The notes beneath the pieces were generated by a model. That model was not told the DNA's origin, did not search any database, and worked only from the letters and a program-made list of their open reading frames with translations. A stretch of DNA of 60,000 nt from the NCBI RefSeq assembly GCF_029227915.1, contig NC_079884.1:64001-124000 (forward strand). The letters are read 5' to 3'. Shown here one piece after another: positions 1 through 12,900 of the stretch. This DNA comes from Hydractinia symbiolongicarpus (lineage: Eukaryota; Cnidaria; Hydrozoa; Anthoathecata; Hydractiniidae). The position numbers were made by a program, and so were the translations under genes. Position 1 is the first letter of the stretch. The number at the start of each line of letters is the position of its first letter.

Positions 1-3000
1 GTATTATTGTTACACAGAATATGATAGATTAGCATCTACAGACACGAGTGATATTGGATTCGACTTTGTCACTAATCTTGACAGCTACAGCGACAAGAAA
101 GAGACATGGCTGGTGCTGGGTAGGTTAACAAATAAACCCTGTTCACACTTCACGTATGGGGGTTCGCTCTGATGTGAATTAGTATCACATAGGGTTTCCG
201 TTCACATGCAACCAAACCTTTCCAATATGTGAAAAGCGAAATAATCTTTCTCCGACATTGTGTAAACAAAAAGAAGAGAAAGAAAATGACGGCATTAAAA
301 ATACAGTTGTCCAATCAGATTGCGTTGTTTTATTAAACCTGTCAATACTAACTGGTCTTCACTGGTTTTATTATGTTGTTAAAACGTTTTCTTAAATACA
401 TACCAAAATTACAGTCACGAATAATGTTTGAGTAAAACGAAGTTCCCGTTAAGTCGAATTTAGTCTAAAATGAAATTATAGTTCGAGTTAAAGCGGGTTT
501 TTTTAAAAGGTGGGCAACAATTTACTTAGAAAAGGTGTAATCTTATCGATGAAAGTCGGGAGTTTAAAAACTAAAGAAAAATAAAATAAAATCTGACATT
601 TTTTCAGTCTCTGATTTCCTTTTCGCAAGTAAAAAGTGAAAGTGCGTCGAGTTAGCGAACGTTCGAGTTATCCTAGGTTCGAGTTAACATTCGAACTTCA
701 TAGAGTTTTTTTTTTTTAATTTTTTTAGGAATTATATGCGCTATTATTCTTCTGGTTATTTTGTTGTTGTTGTTGGCGTTGCGTAAAAGAATACAGATTG
801 CCATTCAGCTTATTAAAGAAGGAAGCAGGTACACTGTTTACAATTTTTTATACAGTCCACTTTCTAATTAACGAAATCGTTGCTAATTAGAGGCGACCGC
901 TAATTGGAGAGTACACCCTTTGGATAATAGCTAGCTGAGTCTTGGAAATAAAGCTGAAGTTTTGAAAATTGATAGCAACTTATATAATAAGCGTTAATCT
1001 TTTGATGAAATTTTCTTGGTGTGCTTTTCAAAAATATCAGTACAAGCTCTCTGCCCTACGCTAAAAGTTCAGTTTTGTTACTGTCTTTTTTAATTAGGCA
1101 TCTTCGCTAATAACTGCGACACAGGAAAACCTGCCAAAAAAAGCTAGCTTAGAAAACTCTATATTGGCTACAGCATTGTAAAAGTTTTATTTCTCTACTA
1201 GAGCACTAACCGCTATGATTTCCACGTTGTTTTTCCCCTTACTTCCATGGCTGATGCAGCTAATTTTGTTTTGTTGGTTCGTGGCTGTACTGGCTTTCCT
1301 CGTCACAGCAGGTGATGCTGAGTTTGAGCAGGTCAACAATGGAACTTTTTCTAAAATTGCGTGCACAGCAACGGTAAGTAGCTATGTTTGTTTTTGTCAT
1401 CACACTGCTCCTCTATAAAATTCCTTAAATCTCCTAAAAATATAATATCCTTGGAAGTACGGAGATTTAGCAAGCCTTTGAATTCTCCTTGTTGTGTTTT
1501 TACCTTTTTGTTGATAAGAAATGGAAATGGTTGTGAATAAAAGAAAAAAATACCTATATAAATAACTAGTTTTAAACAAATAAAAATTACCCTTAATATT
1601 CTTCTAATATTGAACAAAAGTTATGACAAAATCTCCCTAAATATTAAGAATACTTCGTTGTTCTCCGATTATTAATTTTTCACTCCATTTGTTGAGTGAT
1701 CGTCCTGCGCGGTGATTAAGGGATTTTATTCTCAGAAATTCTTTTTACATGCTCGTGTAAATCATGAAAAATTTGTGTTGTTAGGACTTTCCTATCCCGT
1801 CTTTTTCAGTTTTCCACATAAAACTTCTAAATATCTTCTATGTAGGACGCTATCAATGACTGGATCCCAGGCTCCAATGATACCATCTCTTGCAACTTTA
1901 AGAAATATGTAAACAATGAGTAAGAATTTATTTTGTTTTTATGCTTGTTGAAGAATCCTGATATAAGCTTAACTGGATAAAAATAAGAACAGTCTTGTCT
2001 GGAGCCATTACTCAGACAGTTTATGAATTCACTTTATTAGAAAAAAGGTCACGTGATGTGAATGAACCTGTTTTTTGTTTTAACCAGCAACTCGTTTAAA
2101 TTCAGCGAGACCAGGAACCTGCTGTGGCGTAGTGAATGTTTAAATTCAGCGAGACAAGGAACCTGTGACGTAGTGAATGATTTTCTTTTAGCAATATCCT
2201 TCGCCTTCAAGTGTTTCATCTTTTTGGGTGGTTTTGGATTATGAATTTTATTGTTGCGTTTGGTCAATGTGCTTTAGCAGGTGCATTTGCATCGTGGTAT
2301 TGGGCGTGGGACAAGAAAACGGTACGGTTTTTTTCCCTTTTTCTGTTCGCCCTACAATATAATGATTGTATTGACAAATATATTTTATTTTTACGTAGGA
2401 CGTGCCTACTTTGCCAGTACTGATGTCTGTTGGGCGTACATTGAGGTATGTATGTGCTAGCTTAAGATTTACTAATATCTATAGGACGTATATCAAACCA
2501 TTTTTAAATTGGAATAATGTCTGTAAGGCGCCATCAAAATATTGCGTACAATCAGTACGATTCTGTACGGGGAGTAAAATGATATAACGAGCACATGATT
2601 AGTTGAAATCTTTCTCTCATTGTTTTGTTATTGTTAGATATCACACTGGCTCGTTAGCTTTTGGTTCTCTTATTATCGCCATTGTGCAAATCATTAGAGC
2701 TGGTTTAGAATATCTGGAATGGAAACTACGAGGTTAGGGTGGTTTTATCATTTTTATTACTTAAAAATTGTCATAGTCGATATTAAATTGTGATTGTCCG
2801 ATTTAGGGTCAGGACATGAACCAGGACCTGTAGCGAAGTTTATTCTGAAGTAAGTAACCTTCCTTCTCCACTTTCTCTTATTGATTGTGTGACTTCCACT
2901 GGATGATGGTGTCAACAACAGCAATCATTAGCATGCTCTTCTAAATGTTTATTTTTTATTATTATTTTCAGATGTCTCAAATGCTTCTTCTGGTGTTTGG

Positions 3001-4976
3001 AGAAGTTTTTGAAATTTTTAAACAAGAACGCCTACATCGAGGTGAGATTTGCCTCGCCTACCTTTAATCTAACTACCATTGTTGGAAATTTTAAATAAAA
3101 GTATTTTTGTATTCTGTTAAACTATAGATCGCTGTATATGGAAAGAATTTCTGTACTTCAGCGAAGAATGCATTTTTTCTGCTGATGAGAAATATTTTAA
3201 GGTATGTTTTAGTGAGATTAGTTTTTGTTTGAAATGTTTGTGTTGTTTCCTATTCATCCTGCTTATCGTTCAGAAGAAGAAAAATATATTTGTGTTATTT
3301 TACCTTTCTTAATGTAATTTCTGTTTTCATCTATTTCTTAAAGTAATTTAATTTTGTGAATCGTGCATTTTTTATTTGAAATAAAAAATTCTTAGTAATG
3401 AATTGGCTAATAAATTTATACGAAATTGAACAACTCATGGCGTGTGGAATAAAAAAAACGGATTAAAGAAAAGACACGGAAAGAATCCATAGTCGGAGAA
3501 AAATTTAGTCACTTCTTCATTTTTTATTTTCTAGTCAGAAATATGATAAATAAGTATTGCTTTTTTTCTCGAAAACTATGAAAACGCGTATGCCAGCTTT
3601 TATTTATTGTAATCTGACGTAAGGTTGTGTTTTCACTTATTTTTTTTATTATTTTTTTTGTTACAGGGTTGCTGTGTTGGATAAAGTGACAGACTTTTTG
3701 CTGTTCATCGGAAAACTAACAGTAACAGGCGGAATGGGTATACGATTCAAACTTTTTGATAACGTTGATGTTTTAAGTGATAAACTTTCCCTGTAAATAC
3801 CGTAAATGCTTGATCCTTCACCCCCTCCCTAATTTTAATTTAGCGCCCCTTCTCGATTTAGGGCCCCTTTTTGATTTAGCGCCCCTGTTCGATTTAGCAC
3901 CATTCCAATTAAGCGTCTGTTTATTTTTGTGTGGTTTTCTTATTTGCGTCTTTTGAATTACTAAAGTAAAAAAAGGCTTTTCATAAAAACGTTGAAAATA
4001 TTTTTATTAAACGTTCCCTTCAAACCTCGAAATAGTCAAATGATAAAATATGAAAAATTTTCCAAGGTTTTTGCTAAGCATTTACGCTCTATTAAAATTC
4101 ACTGTGAATGAGCACTTTGAAATTCTAAAATCTTTTTCATACATTTTTTTTTATTTTGTTTTAATATATAGCTGCTGTTGTTATTTACCATAAAAGTTCC
4201 ACTTAAACCCAGCCCTTCTTTTCTATTTACGCCCTTTGTTTAACGCCCTGTTTTTTTAGACTTGTTAAAATGACAATTTTTTTTATCCATTGTAGGTGTT
4301 GCAAGTTTCTTCTTTTTCAACAAAAGAAATGATTTGAACTATTATCTTACACCGGTCATTGTACGTGCTTTCAGATTATGGCTTTTAGTTTTATATAAAA
4401 CATTTTCTCGTTGTTGATAACAGAACAATACTTTGATAATAATATTTTTATTTTTAGATCATAACCATTGGAGCATGGGTAGTAACGAGTGCATTCTTTG
4501 GTGTTTATGAAATGGCCATTAATACGTTGTTCTTGTGCTTCTGTAAGTAAAACAGTGTTTCTTCATACCTGTGGATTTTTCACGGAATAATCATTAGCTT
4601 TTATACAACACCAATCAAGGCTCACAGTGGCTCAGGAAACCAACCTTTATGATCTAGTTTGCAGATCTAAGGAAGTGCAAATGTAAAATGCCATAGAATC
4701 CATATCGTTTCCAGTAATTTTTGCTTTGCCGGAATAGCGAAAGAACCAGAAGGGATTAAGGTTACGTTAAGAGACGTTTAAAAAAATATTTATTCCATCC
4801 ATTCATGCGATTTGCGATATGATTGGTCGACTGTAATTTTGACGTGATCACGTGTTGTTTTTTCAGTGGAAGATTGTGAGCGTCATGATGGTTCACCTGA
4901 GAAACCTTACTATATGTCGAAGAAACTAAAGAAAATATTAGGAAAGAAAAACAAAAAAACAGAAGAAGACGAATAA
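1..4976 (+). CDS. SLC44A: Choline transporter-like protein (SLC44A/CTL family), 3' portion
   Basis: Multipass plasma-membrane protein of the CTL/SLC44 family, which transports choline and related substrates. Fourteen exons join in consistent phase: 1-119, 729-828, 1202-1373, 1846-1919, 2192-2321, 2399-2445, 2638-2732, 2807-2849, 2972-3041, 3128-3201, 3667-3737, 4296-4360, 4458-4542, 4867-4976 (stop 4974-4976), about 417 residues. The family signatures are plain: a long helix followed by [13 protein letters not shown], then [47 protein letters not shown] and [17 protein letters not shown]. Most of the C-terminal helices and the short charged cytoplasmic tail ([10 protein letters not shown]) are present. 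The N-terminus and first extracellular loop lie before base 1. The extracellular loop (exons 3-4) carries N-glycosylation sequons. Closest in feel to vertebrate CTL2/CTL4, but paralogue assignment is inference. All introns are short GT-AG. Confidence 0.95.
419..506 (+). repeat. Dispersed repeat, copy 1 (related copy at 29075-29208 in opposite orientation)
   Basis: Intron 1 of the choline-transporter gene holds a segment around AATTTAGTCTAAAATGAAAT that also occurs, diverged, on the minus strand at 29075-29208. Flanking sequence to about 695 repeats the word GTTCGAGTTA several times, as subterminal repeats of small DNA transposons often do. Ends not resolved. Confidence 0.5.
3798..4262. repeat. 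Degenerate dispersed element with 18-bp tandem core, in SLC44A intron 11
   Basis: The intron between the exons ending 3737 and starting 4296 begins near 3798 with TACCGTAAATGC and contains about four 18-bp units (ATTTAGCGCCCC plus spacer) at 3838-3909. Further CGCCC-bearing words (TTTACGCCC, TTAACGCCC) lie near 4230-4250. ATAAACGCCC words recur at 41307, 42231 and 45605, so this looks like one scattered, decayed repeat family. No coding potential. Confidence 0.45.
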
Positions 4977-6938
4977 ATGACGGGTTTTTTGTATGTTTAC
5001 GTTTCTAAATTGACGGCGTCTTTTAAAAGTTCGCGTCTCATGTTTTAACCACGTATTTAAATTATATTGCAAAGTTATATTGTATATTTTTTTGCGCCGA
5101 AATGCCTAAACGTTGTCGTTAATTTTTCCGGTTTGCAGAATGTCAACGTCTTAACCATGTAGAATTGATCATGTCAGCACATTGATTATGTAAATTCTTT
5201 TGTTTTAGTTTTTTTCGTGTAAACGGTGATTAAGAAACTATTTTATATGAAATTTTAAAATCCAACCCTCTCCCCTTGAACTTTTTATCCCATTTAAGAT
5301 TTGCTTCTACGTTTGGAAAACTTAACGTAGATATAATCTATTTTGATTTCTCACTTAATTGATATCGTCTCCCTGAGTTGAATAATCTTTGACTAGATGT
5401 TAGATGTATATATTGACAGATGTTCATATTTGCACACGGACAGTTTTACTTTAGTTCTGGTGTTTTTTAGTATTTATACTTAAATGTTATCATGCCCATG
5501 TTTGACACAAATTTCGCATAGTTTTTTTATATAAATTATAGTTGTATAGTTTTTGTTGATGCTAGTAACAGCAGTGACGCTTTTGTCATTTTTACGCCCG
5601 TATTGACGCTGTTTTTAATTGTCTAACTCTTAAAGACAGTCATTCAAAAGCAGATTTCTACTTTCCACCTGCCAAAAAAAATAATACCGAATATAATGGT
5701 TGTTTTTGCTAAACTTGTCCCACTCGTTTTAAATGAACAAATTAGAGTAGTGAATTGACCTGCAATTAAACTTTCTTGCATTTGGAAATAGTTGTGAAAA
5801 TGACACAAGGCCCTTGGCGCACCTCAAACACTTGATAGAATGCATCTTCCTACAACTCACTCAAAGCTGCGACTAGTATCATCAAAATGTTGTGTGAATA
5901 ATAAGATTGTGATATAAAATTTTGAAATATAAATTATAATAACATACTTGCTAGTTTTTATTTATCTTTGTTTCGTAATGTTTTTTTTTTCTGTATACCA
6001 TTAAAATTTTGTTTTTTATTTTGGCATTAGTTCAATTTAGCGAGGATTTAAAGAAACTTTCGTGGAACTTATTTTCTGGAATAACAGGCAAAATGAGTTG
6101 ATAAGTTTTGGAGAATTTAATTTCGCAACTCACTATAATTCTGTTTTGAATTTAAGGTATTTTTTTTGCTGAATACAAGCACAATGGATTATTTTTGCAT
6201 TTCAGACGGGGTTTCGGCGACAAAAAAAGATTAGTCCATCTGAAATTCTCTATTTACAACAGTACAAAACATAACGCAAAAAAGTTGTATTAAAAACAGA
6301 ATTATTGAAGGTAGTACAGCTAAATCCTTACATAGAGGGCACCTATATGAAGAAAAGTTTTCACTATGTGCATGATTTCAGTGTAGTCAGGTAGCAGACA
6401 GCATAAAAATGTTTTTTTAATGTCCCTGGATGGTACATACTTTCTCCATTTTTGTTGTTGTCTCCTTCCTGACTATTTAGTTATACACTGCCAATCGAGC
6501 ATTAGAATCTATCCGCATGTACAGGATGAACTGTATTCATTATAGTCTTATATTGTTGACACACTATGGCTAGAAAACTTGAAAAATTTCACCTGGGTCT
6601 GAAAAAGCTCCACTTTTAGGTTCCTTTGAAAAAAGGAATGCTATGGTACCCTTGCTTTTTCTGTTTGACAATTGCTTCTGTAGATAAAACTAAAACCATA
6701 AATATTAAAATAATTTTTCGTAGCAAATTAATAAATTATATTTATTTATATATATTATATTTATATATATTTACACACTTACCGTAAAGTGTTAAAAGCA
6801 CCAATTAAAAAATAAATTCACTGGTAAAAAAAAAAACGCAGGAATGATAAATGGACTGGTTGTCACGCGACTCTTCGTGGCATGCAAGTACTCCAACACA
6901 GAAGATTTTTATTCGCATAAAAAACATCACATCTTACG
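4977..6938. other. Convergent intergenic region between SLC44A and the KIAA1549-like gene
   Basis: About 2 kb of AT-rich DNA between two facing stop codons. It should contain both 3' UTRs. On the minus strand a TTTATT (AATAAA in reverse) lies near 6906, about 30 bases past the KIAA1549-like stop, a candidate poly(A) signal. No clean AATAAA was assigned for the plus gene. AT-only low-complexity sequence lies near 6725-6775. I see no exon. Confidence 0.5.
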
Positions 6939-9900
6939 CTAGCTGTTCGGAGCTACGCTGGCTTGTTGCAGTGCCTGTATTTTAGTTTTACCTTGTGCGT
7001 TTTGTGATAACTTCAGAAGTTCCTCTTTGATAGCTCTTATTAATGGTTGCGAGTTGCTTTTTTTCGACTCGCCAAAATCATCCATGTCGAGTGTGGTGGT
7101 GTGAGCTAGCTTAAAATCGTCGTCTCTCAAGTTTCGAGGTAAAGAGTTTTGACCAGGTAAACCCATCTAGAAAATAAAGGTTTTTCATATAGCTTATACC
7201 ACCTGGAATATACTTTTTCATAAATATATTTTTTAGATTTCGTCACTATTAGAACCGCAGGTATTATATCCTGCATTAATTCTCTTATTTATATCAACAT
7301 TTTCTTTTAAAAATCAAGTCAGTACCATCAAAATTCTTAACATAGAAACAAATACTTACGGCGGTATGATTAAATGCTGGATTGGCTGTGATATTTTCAT
7401 TGGCGTAGGGACTCCACACCGTTCCACCCATACCATCAGGGCGTTGTTGAAGAGGCGTCATGTACACATTTTGTCCGGGCATTCCGTATGGCATTGTTAA
7501 AGTGTTTGCTGTAGGTCCATACACAGGATACCCAAATCTTTGGTTAATATATCTAAATAATAAAAAAGACGATTTAGTTGATTGGACAAAGGGTTGTTAG
7601 AAAATACACAAAATATAAATCAAACCTAACCAACCTTTGTCTTTCAAGTGGATCCCAAGTTACCATGGGTTCGGCCAACACAGGGTATTGGTTGTACGGA
7701 TTCGCATAAGGATTTGATGCCACTTCCCTTCTTTTGCCAAACCCTGATGGCGCAGCAGTAGCTCTACCATGAGCCGGAGGAGGCTCAGGAAGAGCTGGTG
7801 GCATTCCAGCATATCGTCGAGGAGTAGAACTTCGAAAGCTAGTATCGCTTTCCAGCTTTGGTTTTCCCGACGATTCCTCTTTCGGTAGGTGTTTTTGGTA
7901 CTTTTTCAACGTAGTGAAGGTATCATCTAACAACGCATGTATGCGACGACTCGTTTCGCGCATGCTTAATTCAGATTCAGCATCGGATTCTGCGTCATCT
8001 TCCGGTGATTGTACCTAAAATACAAATAAATCAAACAATTGATCCATATATGAATGAACGAATGAATAAAAAATTGAAAGAATGAATAAATGAATGAATG
8101 ACCATACCGATTCTTTCTGTGGTGACGAAAATTGTTGAAAGCTTTTCAATAGGACATCCTCTTTCTTCTGCGCTCCTTCTGTAGGTGCCATATATATTTT
8201 GTTTTTTCTCCTCAGACGTTTTCGTATCCTTCCTTTACGAGTAGACGCACTAACATACAAAAAAAAACAGTTAAAAATAGTTTCCAAATAAACAAAGATA
8301 ACAAACCAACTAACTGAAAAAACATACTTGGAAATTGTTTTAGCATTTGCAGGATCTAACACTGCATCGATCTCGTCCTGCTCGCGTTGCCAGCGATTTT
8401 CAGGTGGTTTGGAATTACGCGTACTTGTTGAGAACGCAGTGGAAACCATGTGATCACGTTGCCGCTGCTTGTTTCGAAGTCTTTCAACTTCAGCCTTGTG
8501 TTGTAAGTCAGGATCAAGCTATAACAAAAAAATAATATTAATAGTAGATGCACAAAAAATTGAGATATTTTATTACAATTACCTTGTATACAAGGAATAC
8601 AGTTTAACATATCGGGGAAACGGAGCAAAAAAAGAAGATTATAGTAATAGTTGGGAAGAAATGTAGTTATCCAGTCTAACTTACTGTAACGGGAGCAGCG
8701 GCTATCAACGATGTCTGTTTAAAATCAAGCAATGGTAACGGACCAGTTGGCTTGGTGAACTCCTCCATGTTTTCAATATTTGTTCGAAATCGTACTGGAG
8801 TGTTGGATGTCAAGCCTTTGCTCTCCGTCATGTTGCCGAAAGTAGGTACATGGCCAGCTGAATAACTTAGATTCTGGAATATTTAGGGAAGTTATTGTTA
8901 GTGCAATTTTTTAGTAAACCTAGTAGCTATCACTGAAAAGTAACTCTTACGAGGCATTATAATAAAAAATTATCGGACTTACCTGTACGTGAACTGGTTT
9001 AATAAACTCATCGTCCTCCATCGTAGAGCCTGTAAGTTCCAAAGGTTGTCTTTCATGCGGGCGAGATGCAGGAATGGGTGTTCTAGGTGGTTTTTGTGGC
9101 GGAGTTCTTCTTATTTTATTCTCATAATCTAATTTTCGTTTGACTTCAATGTCTTGATGATGATGCCGATGTTTTTGTTGTGCAGGTGACTTTCTAATAA
9201 ATATGAGAGTTTGCCGAACAGTTAAAACACGGAATAAGAAGTCTCTTTTCACACTAAACGATAACTTAAAGAAAACCAACGTTTAAAAATAATCTCAGCC
9301 AGTCGTACCTCACTATTATCACTTCTTCTTCATCTTCTGTTTCTTCTTCACTCTCTTCAACTTCCTCTGCCTCTTCTTCGATATCATCTTCCTGTTCGCT
9401 CTCCCCTTCATAAGCTCGATTTTGTCTGGTATTTAAGAAGAAGAAAACTTTTACCTTCTACGCATGCTCAACAAGAAAAAAAGGATTTCATTAATGAAAA
9501 TAATTATAAAAAAATTCATGTTAGTATGCTCGAACGGGACTCAAAACAAAAGCGACCACACATTTAGCCGGCCTTACTACGAACCCAACTAAACACTGGT
9601 CCATTTTTGCAACAAGCCTTTCTTAGCGTTAGTAGAAGTTAGTTAGAAGTCTTTCTAACAATAACGTCATTAAGGGTCAACATAAAGTCAACAATGTAAA
9701 TAAAACAATTTAGGGCGTGGTCATCGCTATGTACATGTTTGCGTATGTAATAGCATGTCACTTACCTGCCATACGATTTATTAAAACCTCGAACTTTCCT
9801 TCTCGTTGAAGTTTTTAACTCATCGTTGTGCCTTGGAATATTATTATTTGTGGCGTGCAGAGGGATTGTCATTTCCTTCTTTTCGCTTATTATTTTTGTT

Positions 9901-12900
9901 TCTTCTATTTCAACCACATCTCTTGGAGAGGCCTGTAAAATGTAAGGGGTTGCGAAAAGGTTACTTAGTTTTAACTTTAGTGACTTACACGTTAACGTTT
10001 GTATTAGAACAATAAAATTATTTTAACCAGTAAAAGAGAAAGAAAGGTGTGCACTCGAAGAGAACTAATTTATGCACTCAGGGTGGCCAACGGAACTTTT
10101 GAAAAATTTCCAGAACAAATCAAACACATTTAATTTCACATATTTTATTAGCAAGAACCACAACTGCAAGCAATCCAAATTCCATTTACAAGTTGTTTTT
10201 AAACTTTCTTAAACTGAGTAACCTAAGAACTCTCTTGTCCAAAATTCTGAATTCAAGAACAATTCTTAAACAAAAAATTTTTGAAGGAATTTCAGAACCG
10301 TTGGTCAACTTGATTATTAAAAAATGCTGTTAATATTAAAATCTATTTTTATCATTCTGAAATTAGTGCCCATACCTCAGGTTTCGCAGTTCTATCAACC
10401 ATCTCCACCTCTTCTGGAGTTGGCTTCGGACCACCTCTCTTCCAACGCCAACATACCAAACAACATAGTAAAGCGATTAAAACGACAGGTGCTGTTGCAG
10501 CTGCAATTATCCAATATGGCGGCTCAGAAGTTGAAACGGGGATAACAGTAACAAGCGGTGCAGGCTTTGACACCACCTAAACGAAGAGAATTGAGATACG
10601 AAATAAATAACGAATGAAGTCAACATATTTTAAGCACACTTGGAAGTTATTATTACTTTCTTTCTAGCGTGTAAAACGCCTACCTCGGCCCCCAAAACTG
10701 CTTGCATTTCTGCAGCGGACAATCTGTTCATCGTATCAGCAGTCTTCTGCCCACTCTGTACTTCTCCTTGGTCTGCAGTAACAAACGTTACCTCTGCCTG
10801 ATCAGTATTTACTGGCATTATGAGACTGACCTGCAATAAAAACAAACTTGTTCATATTCTCCTCCTGACCTCACTACACAACTTACTCAAGTAAGAGATT
10901 GGATACATACTTGTGTGACGACACTGCTGACCGCTCTGCGCCTCCGGTTTTTGTGTTTACCTAACATGAAGATTTCTGATATTTTCAACTCGATGAATTG
11001 TTGATATGCAGAAGTGGTGACATCTTGCTTCACTAATGGCTTGATTGTCATCCGCACCACGTTTTCTCGTATTGTTAAGAATCTTGTGTTCACAACATAG
11101 GGGAGACTACCAGCCTAAAATGGCCAACCATATTCCAGTGAAAACGCAAGAAAACTACTGTGACAAGAAAAAGCTCACTGAAGGGGCTTTGTAAATATCT
11201 TAACAATTAAAAATTTACAGAAGGACTTTTTTGAGATCTAATTAACAATTACATAAATAGCTACCTTCACATTAACAGCTGCGTCTACACTATTCAATGA
11301 TGTGCTGTTGAAGAAGCTAGCAACATGTGTAGCATTCTGTACGGATCCATTGACTGTGAAATACATTTCAAGGTAATAAATGCCACCCAGTTCACGCTTT
11401 GAAAAAATAATCTAAAAAAAGAAAAATTAAAAGGGAATTAAATGTTTCCAGTTAAGATAAATTAGTGACCTATCAATGTTTTGTTTTTTCCAATATATAC
11501 ATTTCTTATTAGAGCCTGATTTCTTAGAACAGTTAGGCCGAAAATCAAGAACAGCATAAGAACACGTTTTTAAGTTTTCAAAAGTTAGTGTTCTTTCGCT
11601 GGGTGCGGTGTGGGTTAAAAGAGATACCTCTGAATAGCTTTTAAAAAGCTCGATTCTTTAAAAAAATTGTTTCATCCTCAATTCTTTAAAATCGTTCTGA
11701 TAAAAAAGTGGATAATGTTAAAAATATCTTACAGGTTAATTCTGTATTTCCCGTTTGCTTACTGTATATTGGAGAAAGAACAATTTATTTTACAACATTT
11801 TAATAAAAATGTTGAGAAAATGTTGAAAAAACATGATTATTTTGGTCAAGATACAAAACTGCTTACACTAACAATATTTCCACTTTTTCGCGGATACTAA
11901 GAGTTGTGACTTACCGTCACTTCAACTTGTGCAGCTATATTTCGACCTATCTTATAAAACTCTGCAAGTTGACGTCGAAATTCTGCTTGAACAGATGAAT
12001 TTGTCATATTTGTATTTGCATTCTCTTCGACAACCATACCTAGAACGTCTTGCAATGTGTAAGGTTTGGAAGGTGCCACTGATGTTACAGGGCCAATCAC
12101 CTATTCGAAAAAAGTATATAGTTAACAGATTTATCTTATTTCTAATCCTTAACAACAGAAAGTATTGTAAACATAAGAAAGTTTTATTGAGAAAACATTG
12201 TGGCGCCGTAGATTAGTGGTTATAGCTCTCGTACTCTGTGCGGGAGACCGGGGTTCGATTCCTCTTGACGGCGATTCAACATGGGCGAGTGAATGTTACC
12301 ATAGCCCCGGGTTAACCCAAGCCATCTGAGGGAAATTGGGAAAATGGCACACTGTGTGGGCCGTTGGATGTTGCCGGGAGTTGTCTAGTAGAGCGCGGGC
12401 TCTAATTGGATCTGCGTAGCTCAAAATGAGCATTAAATACTCTAGGACTCTCCATCTACGCCATGGCCTCTCCTGGAAATAATAGACAGGGTATATCCCT
12501 CGATATTTGTGAGGCTAGCCATGTAAAATATGCACATCTATCTATCTATCTATCTATCTATCTTCACAATACTAAAGTGCAAAACAACCAGAAATCAGTA
12601 ACAGATGACTGCAACCTTTTTACTGACTATTTTGTTATCATTGCCAAAATTATCAGATCAAGTGGGCACTGCAGTTTAATTTTTTAAAGTGTTTTTATTT
12701 TATTAATTTGTTAGTTCCAATAAAAATTAGATTGACACAATTATACAAACGAGTGGCATATAATTTATAATATATAGATTTTACGTCCAGCTTTTTTTTC
12801 TCCTCCTATATATCGATTTAAATGGAAGTATTTGGGTATCATCAATCATTTAAAATTACAAGCTCTCGCACGCACAACAAGCATTTAGAGGCCAAATGAG

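Noticed and set aside
12200-12272. A functional tRNA gene
   Set aside because: The head has A and B boxes but is followed by a body and (TCTA)n tail shared with a second copy, so it is a SINE head; the anticodon arm does not fold cleanly.
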